Positions 23,542 to 35,035 of a DNA stretch of 64,000 bases are shown in pieces. Position 1 is the first letter of the stretch, and each line of letters opens with the position of its first letter. The stretch comes from Galdieria sulphuraria (Eukaryota > Rhodophyta > Bangiophyceae > Galdieriales > Galdieriaceae). Position numbers and translations under genes: made by a program. The notes below the pieces were generated by a model, which was not told where the DNA came from, made no database searches, and saw only the letters and a program-made list of their open reading frames with translations. The stretch spans positions 89,848 to 153,847 of the forward strand of contig NW_005178438.1 in assembly GCF_000341285.1 (NCBI RefSeq), in the 5' to 3' direction.

Positions 23542-25392
23542 ATGGCATTTGTGAGCTTCATAGCGTTCCTTATATTGACAAACACATTTCTTCGAGGAGT
23601 TTATGCAAACAATGCTTCCTGTTCAGATGCTGTACCATCTTGTAATACAAACACAGACTATTTTGTGTATAAGCTTTCGTTTCCTTATCTAGTTGACTAT
23701 GTGTCGGTGCAATATGAGAACATTTCGATTCGTCTCAATATATCTATTCCGGTAGGAAACAAACAACTTGAAACCTTGTCTATTCGAGCTAAAAAATTGT
23801 TAGGATCTGCAAAATTTTTCATATACACTGGTTCGCTGTGGTTGTGAACATTTATTGAATAGCACAGGAAACGAGACTGTTATTCCAGTGCCACCAAGAT
23901 CACTGGGTGGAATATCTACAACAGAAATTCCTTTTATTCAACAACTTGGTGGCCTTCACTTACTGAAAGTTTTCTATGAAGGACAGTACGCGTACAATGA
24001 ACAACTGTTGATGAGACTGAAAACCAACTTGACCTATAACGTTCAGCACTTTGCTGATTTTATCAATACTTCTGTAGTTGCTTCTCCACCCAATCTCACT
24101 TTTGTAGATACATACAGTGTCAGTGAATTTGCTAACCGTACAGAAAACAAACTCAAGTATTTTGTTACTCCTGGCATAGTTGTCAAAAGTGCAATGGCAA
24201 GGGCAGAACTCTATAAGTTGTATGGATTGATACTTGATGTGCCGGAATTGGCCGATGAATTGGCACAATCTATTATTCAGAGCTATTTAGATACAAAGGC
24301 AATGGTCTCAAGTCATGCTACAAAATGGCCATCTGTCCTTATTGACGGGTATTTCGATGGCCTTTGGAGTCTCGACTCTGGTGATTCATATGAAGCATCG
24401 TTTCTAAGAGATGCACATGCCGCATATCGCTATGCAAACTCTTCCTCTTCTCCAAGTCTAACTTTAAGTGAAGTAGTAGAGAACTTTCGTGGTGCAGACT
24501 ATTGGATCAATTTGGACTTAGCCTCCCCAGTCTATAGTCTGTCTGAGTTGATTAAGTCTTACAATCAACAAAATGAATCTAGTGTATCTTCCAGTGTTGA
24601 AAAATTAGCTGCGTTTCAGTGTGGACAAGTTTGGTCCAATGCAAAAAGATATCGTGGACAATCGAATGACTATTATGAACTGGGAAGTGCAAGACCGGAC
24701 TGGATATTGAAAGACTTGGTGAAGATCTTTCATCCGGAATTAGAGACAAACCATTCTTTTGTATTTTATTATCAATTGGCAAACAATGACTCGTCCTTGA
24801 ACCTTCATTGTCCTTATCATAATCTATCGGTAAGTATAAGGTTTTAGGTTTGAACTATGCTGATAACACAACATACATTTAGACAAGTCCACCTAGTGGT
24901 CGACAGTTTGTTATCCTTCATGTCTCTGTGAACAATTCTATGTTTCCGATCCAAAATGCACTCAACCTTTCCATATTTCCTATGATTGCTTCGCTTTATG
25001 GTATTTCGTCTAGTGACATACAAGTTCATTTTCTGAGTCCTGGAGAGACTGGTTCTTCAAATACTCTGATGTACATCAAGTTATCCATTCCTTCTAATAA
25101 TGTGAGCAGTGTTCTTTCTACTTCTCACTTTCATTTTCCTGGTTCTTTTGAAACCACCTTGAAAAACAACAACGTAACTGCTTATGTTACCAGCATGGAC
25201 GTTACTACTACTGCTCCTGTGAGTGTCAGTAGTGGATTGAGTGGCGGTGATATTGCAGGTATCGTAATTGGCTCCGTATTTGGTTTCTGCTTGGTAGTAG
25301 GTGTCGTAGTCTTTGCCTACTGGTATGGCCATCGCAGAGCCTACAAACGTATAGAAGGCTCCACTGACATTCCAGGGGCTTCCGCCGGTTGA
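23542..25392 (+). CDS. Orphan type I membrane glycoprotein
   Basis: Three exons, about 590 residues. MAFVSFIAFLILTNTFLRGV followed by YANNASC is a signal peptide. The ectodomain of about 510 residues has roughly 20 N-X-S/T sequons and few Cys, and ends in VSVSSGLSGGDIAG before a single membrane helix (IVIGSVFGFCLVVGVVVF) and a short basic tail with YGHRRAYKRIEG. The first junction needs an unusually short intron (about 23831-23866, 36 bases) giving YTGNETV; the second is a normal intron after HNLS. I recognise no domain. The topology resembles yeast Mid2-like or other surface sensors, but that is only architecture. Confidence 0.75.
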
Positions 25393-25400
25393 AGAAAAGA

Positions 25401-25501
25401 ATGGCGCGTTTGAATTGGATAATTCCAATCTTTTTATTTCTAAAGTGTTTGTCAGTAAAGTTGAGGTTCAATTGAAAGAAAAATGCACTCCAGCGCGCCA
25501 T
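25401..25501. promoter_or_regulatory. Two inverted ATGGCGC boxes before the PGRL1-like gene
   Basis: ATGGCGCG at 25401-25408 on the plus strand and GCGCGCCAT at 25493-25501 (same core on the minus strand) form an inverted pair in the short space between the orphan membrane protein and the PGRL1-like gene. Confidence 0.4.
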
Positions 25502-25554
25502 TGATTCCATTTTAGTATTTTCTGTTGGACCTCTTGAAAGATCATTCTGTTCTC

Positions 25555-26830
25555 ATGAACAAGAGCTCGCATGTACTCTTGTCGTTTGGTGGTTGCATCT
25601 TATCTCCACAACCACACTTTCCAGTTGTTTCTGTGTACGTTTCAGCAGGGCAGAAATGGGTAAACGTTTCTAGAGAATGGAAAAGGAAAACTTGTCGGAA
25701 GTCTGTTTCCAGTTATTTGAAGAAAACAATAGAAGGTTGCTTATCGGATGTTCCTAGTAAGAGTGCTGCTTTTGGTGGAGATAATCCAGAGTCAAGGGAC
25801 AATCTTTCCCAGAATTTTGAAAGGAAGAGAAAACTTGGAAGTGAAGAAGAACTGGCAGCACTTGAAACTCTGTTTTTAGAGGGCTTGCTAAGCTACTATG
25901 AAGGAACACCTATGTTTTCCGAAGAAGAATTCCACACTCTTAGAGATGAGTTGGATCACTTGGGCAGTACTTCGACGAGACTTCATAATTTGGAAGTTAT
26001 GTGGGTGCAAGCATCTCAGCAACGAGACTTTGATCGCAACTTTCAGAATGAGTTTGAATTGAGTCAAAGCGAGATGAAGAGTTTGAAAGAGAAGTTATTA
26101 GAAGAAAGAAAAGCGAGGCCTCCTTTAGCGGAAGATTTGGCTCTTGCTACCAAAAGAAAGATACAACAACGCTCTCTGGTAAGAAGGGCTGCAAGGGAGT
26201 CTGAAGCCGCTCTGGATAACAGCTTGCGATATCTTTTATTTGGTGACGCTACTTTGGACCGTTTTAAGTTGTTAGTACTTTATGCTCCAGCAGCATTATT
26301 AGGTCGGTTATGGTTATTGACTTTGTAGAGTTATTCTGAATTACAGTTCCCGTAGCTGGAATCATGTCTTCATTCATGGCAATATCCTTTTTTCTGTTTG
26401 ATGGTGAAGTAGAAGTCCGTATCTCTGCAATAGGACGATTAAGGTTCTTCCTATTATTAGCGGTTATTGTATATGGTATGTTTGCAACATGTTTAATTTT
26501 ACTTTTATGACAGTTTCTTTAAGGAGTTGGTTGGTTTACCAATTTTGTTACTCCACGCATTTTAAGGTATTTGGATCTCGGCCATCCGTTGTTGTTAAAG
26601 GTAAGAGACTCATTTCCTTGCAAAGTTGAACGTTAAAGTATTTGGAACGCAAGGGACATTGTCCACAGTGTGGTTCAATGGTTTCCTGTTTGTTTACTTC
26701 GAGCGAGACAAGAATCCGAGATGAACGCGTGTGTAGTAAATGTAATGCTTTGGTAGGTTTCAATCATCGATGGAGAAAAGTATATTTAGTCCGACCTTCG
26801 TCATCTCAAACAAAAATGGAACCTGACTAG
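25555..26830 (+). CDS. PGRL1: PGRL1-like thylakoid protein
   Basis: Resembles PGRL1, the thylakoid partner of PGR5 in cyclic electron flow around photosystem I. The N-terminus is plastid-transit-like (Ser-rich, basic). Family landmarks: FLEGLLSYYEGTPMFSEEEF with HTLRDELDHLGS, DRFKLLVLYAPAALL starting the first membrane helix, a second helix (FFLLLAVIVYGVGWFTNFV), and a C-terminal Cys pair module KGHCPQCGS with RVCSKCNALVGF, as in PGRL1. Four exons; junctions ALL|VPVAG, VYG|VGWF and LLK|YLERK are all GT-AG. The second hairpin motif of plant PGRL1 (NDEEYDKLK) is not obvious, so this may be a divergent paralogue. Confidence 0.75.
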
Positions 26831-27425
26831 TCCAAGAGAGTATGCACATAGAGGCGCCTTTCCGGGTTCGTTCTTATGTTAAATTCCTTTCGACACAAGG
26901 GCCATTTGATTCTTCTTCGAATCGTCTCGTCAGTTTAACTTGGTACAACTTGTGCTTATGTTCCCCGTTTTGTTTGGAATTTGTCTCATGATCGGGATTT
27001 CGATATGAATGAGGTTGTTCCGTGTTGTTGTACATATCGGAGAGAGAGAGAGAGAGAGAGAGAGGAGTTCCTGGAGGTGACTGCGCAAGCAAACCTCTGT
27101 TATTGAATCATTTGCTTTAGATTGTTTCCTGATTTATTTCGAAAAAAGTGGAATAATGCATCTGTCCTCTTAGAAATAAAGTGATCTTTTGTCGACTACT
27201 CTCTACCAAACAAATGCCTATGACAGCACCAGAATGGACATTCCCCTTCCCAAAAATGGGTCACTTTCGGTTAAGAATAAGATATAATTATATCCATCGA
27301 AAATTTTTGACATGAAAAGTACGCAAAAACTTTATCAGACAAAAAAGACACGAACAAAAGGCGAGCTACAGGCAACAGCTAACAAAACATTCATATTCAG
27401 CTTATTCACGTACACACTTCACGCC
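26831..27425. other. Convergent spacer PGRL1-like/ABCG
   Basis: 595 bases. It contains a long AG microsatellite at 27040-27064 and AT-rich sequence. A plus-strand open frame at 27312-27500 has no domain. No gene believed. Confidence 0.5.
27040..27064. repeat. (AG)n microsatellite
   Basis: About 12 AG units, perfect, in the spacer between two convergent genes. Confidence 0.95.
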
Positions 27426-29821
27426 TCACAAAGTGTTGTCATGCTTTGGACCACTGATTCGCAGAGTCACATATGTTGCTATTCGAAAGACTACGAATAA
27501 CATAAACAGTATCTAATTGTAGAAAATTCACAAAAGTATAAAACCAGAGTCGTTATCTTACTCCAACATTTCCCCAGAACGAGAAATCACTTATACCAGA
27601 ATCTTTGAGAACTTCATTCCCGTCACAGACGACACAAGTGTTGCTCAGTATCTGAAATTTGAAGTTGACAAATTGATTATGCATCAATGCTCCGAAAGAA
27701 TACTTGACAAAAGAAGAAAATTTTAGCCAAACAAAGTAATTAGGTATATTCGCATTGGACAAAAAGAAACCTCCGAAAAGAAGAGCTATATTCATGGCAA
27801 GCGGAGTAAGTGCTGAAGCTACTTCAAATTTTGCCACTCCAGCCTGACAAAACTTTCAAAAAAACATATTCAATTCATACGTTCAACATACGGTTATGCT
27901 TAATACAATTCCTTCAACCGTCAAAGAAGTCAAAAGCACAACAATGAAGAATAAAAAGAAATTCTTTGCCGAATCTCGAAGACCGACCATCCAGTATGAC
28001 TTTGAGCTTTAGCGAAATTTCCTTCTTAGAAAGTATACGTTACTCACAGTGACACAAAACAGTAAGCAAAACATAACGGTTCGAGGAATCTCCACAAGTG
28101 TTTTCGACAAGTAATAAGCAGATACTCGATACATGCCACTAGATCTTTCTCTTAAAATGATCAATCGTTCCGATGGAAAGAAAAATAGAATTCCAAACAT
28201 AGTTGTAAAAGTTGTGCTAATAAGAATGTAGTACAGCACTCCCTCTATGTCTTCATAGTTGTTCGACGAGATATTGCGTCCCTTATTCAACCAAATAAGA
28301 CCGATTAATATCGATAAAAACTATAAAACAGTCAATGTAAGATGCCTGACTTAAGACGGAAATCTATATATCTCACCAAAGTTTGGAAGACGCGAATGCG
28401 AGTAATATTTCTCTCGCGAATAAGAAGTTTCGCTGCTCGATTCAATAAAACTGAAAATTCCTTCCAATACGGACAAGGATGCTTTTCCAAATCTTCAACG
28501 CTTTTGCCAAATGCATTCATAGTTTCATAACTTTTCCAAACTGCCTCTGTTCATAAAAATCACTTCATTCGTGAATAGCTAAAACATAGACAACATTTCC
28601 ACACCTTCCTCCTTAAAGTATTCTTGCAGACATGAATTTTCTTTGTACGCTTCATGAAGAAACTTCAAACGAGCGTGTGAAGTTTGTTCGGCTTTAGATG
28701 AACGAGTATCCACAGCAATAAGATCTAAGATATAGTCTGCAGGATTGAAGTGCAACGGACATCTGTTTTCAACGAGCATTTAATAAATCAGGTCTTTAGA
28801 GAAAAAACTTACTCATATCCCAACTGAGAGAAATATGCGACTGCTTCCTTCGCTGGTCCAAAATAGAGGACTTTACCTTCAGAAAGTAACAATAGCGAAT
28901 CGATGAGACTAAATATATCACTTCTTGGTTGATGAATAGTCATCAACACGGCACGGTTTTTCCTAGCTAGGCAAACCAACGAGTTTACAACACTTTGTGC
29001 ATTGAAAGCATCCAATCCAGAAGTAGGCTCTGTTTCAAATATTTTCAAGGCTTGGAGCAAATAGAAGAACAGATAGAAAGACTTACCATCCAGAAAAATT
29101 AGGGAAGGGTCCCTTACCAATTCTATACCGATGCTCACTCGTTTCCTTTCTCCTCCACTAATGCCTTTCTTCGTTTCAGAACCAACTAGTGTCTTCTTTG
29201 CTTCAACCAATCCCAATTCTGAAATTATTGCCTCAACACGACTTTCCCTGCTTTCCTTCGAAAGGTCCCTAGGGAGACGTAAACTAGCGGCAATATTAAT
29301 TTGTTCCTCGACGGTCAACTCTGCGAACAAGTTTTCGTCCTGCATCACATAGGCGCTCAACTAAGAGTTCGGTTGAGGGTGCCATATTCATAAAAGAATA
29401 AATATCCTACCACTTTCTTGAATACAACGGGATCCCTTCTTTTCCCATTGACTGATATTCTTCCAGAGGCGCCAAAGTTACCGGATGCTGAGAGTCTTCC
29501 AGCAAGAGCGTTCAACAAAGTTGTTTTTCCGGAACCCGAAGGACCCATAATAGCGAGAAGTTGACCAGAGTGAACTGCTCCCGAAACATTTTGCAAGATG
29601 ACTTTTTCTTCTCGTCTCTTTCGGAGAAGACTCTTCTGAGTTACACTCACGCATATGTCTTCAAATTGGAAAGAAACTCTTTGTCTCTGTGTGCTTGAGG
29701 GGTAAGTTTGTTCAATTATCTCACTGAAGTCTAAGTGTTGTGAAGCAGGCGGGTTGGAAAAATGTTCAGGTTGAGTACATTCTAATACAATTTCTTCTGA
29801 CAAACCCTCCGATCGTGCCAT
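27426..29821 (-). CDS. ABCG/White-family ABC half-transporter
   Basis: Half-size ABC exporter with the reverse order (ATPase then membrane domain) of the ABCG subfamily. The first exon ends in the ATPase start: [20 protein letters not shown] (Walker A). Next come [20 protein letters not shown], the signature [14 protein letters not shown], Walker [20 protein letters not shown] (split by an intron) and [12 protein letters not shown], then the linker [10 protein letters not shown]. The membrane part includes [20 protein letters not shown], the usual G-subfamily motif, and ends with a short exon, [20 protein letters not shown]. Many introns of 45-60 bases; about 620-640 residues. Substrate unknown; lipids or sterols are common for the family. 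Confidence 0.92.
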
Positions 29822-31240
29822 ACCAAAACAAATTACTCACTCAAAAAGGATGACTAACTGGGAAGATTCCCATCGGTCTATAAAATGAAATGAGGGACGC
29901 TTCACAAAATGTCGACTGGAAGGATATCGGACAGATTCCGCGATCGATTTGGGGGTGAGTGAAAATTTTTCTATTTGAATTGCGGAGACTAGACGATCCT
30001 TTTCGGTATCGAGAACTTACTCGACATATCAGTTATCGAAAACCATTATCTATTGAGCTCACCTGTAAAAAAAGAAGGAGCTATTGATAGTGTAAGAAAA
30101 GTAACAAGTAAAAAAGTAGTGACAGGAAAGAACAAGTAAAATAGTATTGAATTTTTTGGTCACAATTGAACTATTGACATGAAAGTCTATTCCAACTCAG
30201 TAGAGAAATGAAAGTTACCAAGTCAGTAGACAAAGCGTTGGTCGTCATCGGCACTGCATTCCTCGAAATTGGTGATACTGGATGAGAGGTAGAATTTAAA
30301 AAGAGACAAGTACAACTAACCGTGAACAACAAGAGGAAAATGAAGACACTGTAAACATATCTTTGGGCTTAAACTTGAAGCCTCGCTATCTCCAAACAAC
30401 GCAGTCAAAGTTCAAAAGGAATCAAATGCGAAGTAATGGACAACAAGCATATATTTTAGCTCGTTGAGAGAAATGGAGTGTAATTTTAGGAACTCACAAA
30501 TCCTTCTTACCAGAAGGTTTTCAATCTATTGGGTCGAAGCCTCTAAAATAATGAGCTCAAACCTGAAAGATTATTGTTGTACCTTTCATGAGCAACTTTC
30601 GGCTTTGGAAGAATAGATAGAGATAGATCTTTGCCACCATAATAAAGTGAAAGGTCAGCAATCCTAGCAGCGTTTGTAAGCCTCTATTTTTCATCGAACG
30701 GCAGGATCGAAGGTTGTCTGTTTTTGTAATACTTGCAGTCGTTTATTTGTTTTTAGGATAATAAAAGTCTATAAAATTGGCTTTCATAAAGGCCATATTC
30801 AATCCTTTATGAAAGTTCTAGTGAAATGGCCTTCACAATTCCAACACCAACTTTTCTTTTTGATTGCTTTTTAGAAAGAAATGAGTAGGTTACTATTAGA
30901 AAATATTATTTTATCAATCATTTAGGCCTTTCAATAACAGAACAAAAGATTCATTGTAAAAACTCATTGAAAGTCTTCGGTTTTTACACAATAGAAGACA
31001 TTTCAAAGGAATTCGTTGTAATATAAGCATATCAAAGTTGGTTTTCATATTTATTCCAGAACCCACAATTGAACAATATTTCAAGGAACCATACGTATGA
31101 CTTTGTGATAGAGACTAGTAATTCTCTCCATATCTCCACATTGAATACCTTGCTTAATATGATGACAGAGTTTCCTGTCATTTGGGAAAGACAACAACAT
31201 CAAAATGACTCAATCGATAAAACCATTCAAGTTGTCTTCA
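29822..31240. other. 1.4-kb AT-rich region with no firm gene
   Basis: Upstream of the ABCG gene and downstream of the PWWP gene. A possible tiny plus-strand gene starts at 29888 or 29908 with an intron-like GTGAGTG at 29953; in the second frame it reads MSTGRISDRFRDRFG then DDPFRYRELTRHISYRKP before a stop near 30086. Two frames compete and no family is recognised, so it is not called. Otherwise no RNA gene or repeat seen. Confidence 0.35.
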
Positions 31241-32626
31241 TCATTGTGGAGAGAATTGTGCTGTGTTCATCTCTTCTGTTTCCTTTGCGGGACACTCTGT
31301 GAAACTGAAATTGTTTTGAGCGGAATAATAACTAATGGCTTCTTCCGTTCCATTCTCCTTTGAAGACGTTTTCTCTTCTGAGTGTTGAATGGGTTCTGTC
31401 TGATAAGATGTGAAATCTTCCGCACTATTCTCCTCCCTACTATACGAATTTTCTTTTCCATTTCCTTCTGCACTGTTCATCGTCCTTGTTTCGGCTGTTT
31501 CTTGATCCTTTTTGGAAGGTGTTGATTCCATAACCATTTTCTTCCACTGACGAACCAACTGCTTTGCCATAGCACGGATTGCTTGGCTATTTGGACCACA
31601 TGACTTCTCAAGCTTGAAAAGCATCAAAAACTTGTTGTTTCAAACAACCAGCAAATGTCAACTTACCTCAACAACTGGTTTCCCTGCACGAGAATTTTTC
31701 AACATAGCGATTGTTACTCTTGATTGAAACAAGACTTTCAAAGATTGCAAAACCTGACCTTCTATTGAATACACTTCATCACAATGCTTTTCAAACTGCC
31801 TAATTTTTTCGTTGATCTGGTCACTTAACTTCATCAGAGATTCTTGTATTGACTTCATTTCGTTTGATTTCGAACAAAATGCATCACTTAGCCTATGTAG
31901 CTGTTCAACTTGGGTTTGTAACTCTTCCGCAGAAGTATTCAACGATTGAGGGTTTTCTAAATAGGAGTGATCCAGTTCGTGATAAGGACGATCGATGGGC
32001 ATCTGGAAAACAAGGTCTCTATATCGAAAACCCTTACGAATACTTTTCGCGCTTCTCTGTGAGTTGCTATGAATGTTACCTAGTTGCCTTTTGGAACCTT
32101 GTAAACTCTCTTCATGGTCCGATTTTCTTTTTCTACTATGACTCCTACTAGAGCGTTGTGAGTCACCTTTGTAAACTTCACCTGTTCTCTCTTGAGAAGT
32201 GTCTGACATCTCTCTTTCCTCTTCACTTGCGTCTTCTTCTTCAGTTGTCGCGTTTGCTGCCGTATCTACTTTCTCTTCTTCAGTACCTCCTTGTGCAAGA
32301 GCAGCAACTTCTTCAGGTGGCAGAGTGTTAGAATGAACTTCTTTGGCCTCTTCGACTGCTTTTACAATTTGTTTATAATGTCTGTGGTTTTCTTTAGGTG
32401 TAAATGCGGCTATGTTAGCCTCATTGAATTCTTTCAAACAGTTTGGTTTTAACCAAGCACCTTGAGGATCGTTGAAGAAATAAACCCAATATTTGCCTTT
32501 ATGAAACCATTTTCCGGAACGTTGGTCTGTAGTGATAGAAGCAGGCCACCAAGGATAACCATATACCTTTGCCCATACTACAGCACCTTTATAAAGGAAA
32601 AAGTTTTCACAAGTCATTTTGTCCAT
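31241..32626 (-). CDS. PWWP and TFIIS-N-like (LEDGF/HRP-type) chromatin protein
   Basis: Two exons, about 440 residues. The PWWP domain opens the protein: GAVVWAKVYGYPWWPASITT and KGKYWVYFFNDPQGAWLKP, which in relatives binds methylated H3K36 nucleosomes. A long acidic then Arg/Ser-rich linker follows (TEEEDASEEEREMSDTSQ, RSSRSHSRKRKSDHEES). The helical C-terminal domain, VTIAMLKNSRAGKPVVE joined across the intron to LEKSCGPNSQAIRAMAK and QLVRQWKKM, matches the LW/TFIIS N-terminal fold of LEDGF and HRP2. The tail is acidic and disordered. The gene is divergent from HPRT with 236 bp between starts. Confidence 0.85.
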
Positions 32627-32862
32627 GCTGACGCTTCCTTCGATGGTTGTGTCGAGTCTAAGAATTTTTCATGAGGCAAAGTTTATTTTGTTCAAGTGGT
32701 TCAACTTGGTTTTTTTAAAAAAGTTGTGATTTCAATATCTGTAGAGATAGATAAAAATACATCACAAGTCACTTCTTCAACACTTTCAAAGTTCCATGAA
32801 AGCTCTTGTATTGAATTTGGAAAACTGAATTGTGTTAGTCGTCGAAAAGTAGATCAACTTCC

Positions 32863-33472
32863 ATGAGTTCACAAGTTCCAGAAGAGTGGAAAAGCGAAGT
32901 TTCTGATATACTGTTTGATAGCGAGACTATTCAAACAAGAATTCGTGAACTAGGAAAACAACTGAGTTGTGACTATCGAAACCGTAAACCCGTACTGCTC
33001 GGTGTCTTAACTGGTTCCTTTGTTTTTCTCGCTGACTTGATTCGCAATATGACTTGTGACTTGGAAATACGGTTTATGAGAGCTGTTTCGTACGAAGGAA
33101 CGGAGAGCACGGGAACTGTCACTATCGAGGGTTTAGAGGTTTGTGGCCGTTTACTCGTTATGATAACTCGATAATACAAATTATAACTAGTTGCTCAATA
33201 TTCAGTCTCGTGACGTGCTTCTTGTAGAAGATATTGTAGATACTGGACTCACACTGAAGTGGATATGTGAGAAGTTGGAGAAGTTACAACCAAAATCTCT
33301 CAAGATTTGTACATTCTTGTCCAAAAAGACGAAGAGAAGGAAGACAGATGTACCACAGGTAGATTATGTAGGTTTTGAGTGCGAAGATCAGTTTGTTGTC
33401 GGGTATGGGTTTGATTGTGATCAACGCTTGAGGCAACTCAATTTCGTTGGCATTTACAATACAAATAAATAA
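32863..33472 (+). CDS. HPRT: Hypoxanthine phosphoribosyltransferase
   Basis: Purine salvage enzyme that joins hypoxanthine or guanine to PRPP. Two exons, 32863-33138 and 33191-33472, 185 residues. Conserved blocks: PVLLGVLTGSFVFLADLIRN, MRAVSYEGTESTGTV, the PRPP loop RDVLLVEDIVDTGLTLKW and DYVGFECEDQFVVGYGFD. No targeting peptide is visible, so cytosolic. The length is that of bacterial-type HPRT rather than the longer vertebrate form. The 3' end faces that of the SAP-domain gene 154 bp away. Confidence 0.94.
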
Positions 33473-33626
33473 ACAAATGGAGCATATATTGGTAGGGCGT
33501 TGTATTGTTGTCAACTGTCGAAGAAATGTTTCTTGTTTGGTTGTCGATTCCAAAGGAATGATATTCTCTTGTTAATAAAGATTATATTTGTGCAAAAATG
33601 GATATCTATTCGATTAAATGAAAACT

Positions 33627-34501
33627 TTATACAGTTTTGTAGTCTTGAATAGCGGGATGTTCATTCTCTATTCGTCGCTTTCTTTGCTGAGGAACAGAAG
33701 GCTTTCCAGTCATCTTTACAGAAACCCAATCTCGAAGTCTCTGCTTTAAGGCAGCAACTGTGCCATTTGGAGAAATACCTCTATCCACACATGCTTGTTG
33801 CAATGCTTTAAAACGCATTCTACTAAGTGGAAGTTCACTAGGTGGACGACCTTTGGAGGATTTTAAACTTTCTTGGGATTTCGTAACCTTTTGTTCTCGA
33901 GGAACGGAAGCGCAACTCCATAAATTTTGATAATATGGTAAAGGACTCAACCAACCACTGTAATAGTTTTCTTTCGATTGGCACCACTTGAGTTGCTGCA
34001 AGAAGGCCCATTCAACGGCGAACATATTCGTCATTCCTTGTTGTCTCTTTTGGACAGATGGAGGAGAGTCCTCGAAACCACTTACAGCCCTTGTTCGTTT
34101 TCGAACGGGGGTGGAAACAACTGACTTGGATTTTGGGACGGGTAAACTGTCACTATCACCACTTTTTGTTTGCTTTCCATTCCTGATCAGGCTTGTTGTA
34201 CTTGAGCAGTTGTTACAGTTGGGGGATATGTTCTGTTCTCTAGGAACCTTGTTTGGCAGTTGTTCATGATTCTTTGTTGGCATAGAAAGAAGTTCCACAT
34301 TGGCATTTTCCTCAAGTTTTCTTTTTCCTTTACTGTCGAAAAGAACAGCGTCTGTTTTTCCTAAAAATAAGGCTTTAGTACTGGTTACTTGTGACAAACT
34401 ATATGAAACTTACCATCTTGAAGGCTTGTTAACAGTTCTGCTGCAGTATTGATATCAAAGTTGGAAGTTGTTTCATATGTTTGCTTGTTGAAACTTTCCA
34501 T
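33627..34501 (-). CDS. SAP-domain nuclear protein
   Basis: Two exons, about 270 residues, starting MESFNKQTYETTSNF at 34501; an intron falls after SLQD. Most of the protein is low-complexity, rich in Ser, Lys and Asn with basic clusters (TPVRKRTRAVSGF, QQRKRRIENEHP). Near the C-terminus lies a SAP motif, RMRFKALQQACVDRGISPNG with TVAALKQRLRDWV, a helix-turn-helix found in chromatin and RNA-processing proteins that contacts DNA. No other domain is recognised, so only a nuclear, nucleic-acid-linked role can be suggested. Confidence 0.7.
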
Positions 34502-35035
34502 TAAAATAGTATTGAAGATATATTAGATATGAGTTAAAACAGCACAGGAGAATTGCACATAATAAAGCGCCAGTCAAGCAAGTCCTCTTCCAAAAGAGAT
34601 CTTTGCATTTTTTTCCCGCTTATACAGAGCACCAGCGTTCCCAATTTGCAAGAAAAAATGCCAAGAACAATAGGCGCCATTTGCATTTTTTCTCGTACGA
34701 GCTGTTCATGTTTTCAAATAGCGCGAATATTTTATTTCAGAGAAGACATCGTTGACTTCAAATTGATCCATATTTGTTGTTCAAATCTTTTTGCAAGTTG
34801 AACAAAGAATGTTAAAAACAACTTTCTGATCCTCGCTGTATATCCATTATGTTTGCATTCTGATCTCTATTGACGTTAGCACCATTTGAATTTTTTTCTC
34901 GGCAACTTTTGAGAAAAAAATTCTCTTGAAAATATCATTTTAACATTTTTTGGATCGGAAGTTTTTATCTGTTTCTATGTCTTAGAAAAAGTGAGCAATT
35001 GGGGAAATATCCAGCAGTATTGTGGAAATTGACCT
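34502..35035. promoter_or_regulatory. Divergent promoter region with three related T-rich elements
   Basis: 534 bases between the SAP gene and the Erv-type oxidase. Three related elements in the same orientation: TTTGCATTTTTTTCCCGC (34602-34619), TTTGCATTTTTTCTCG (34680-34695) and TTTGAATTTTTTTCTCG (34885-34901). The last two are preceded by GCGCCA and GCACCA. They may be protein-binding sites or remnants of a small tandem duplication. Confidence 0.45.

Noticed and set aside
29888-30086. Possible tiny two-exon gene (MSTGRISDRFRDRFG...)
   Set aside because: Two competing frames across the same intron-like stretch and no family match.
30640-30730. tRNA-like or structured RNA near a GATCGAAGG motif
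   Set aside because: No acceptor stem or anticodon arm can be folded; the T-loop consensus is absent.
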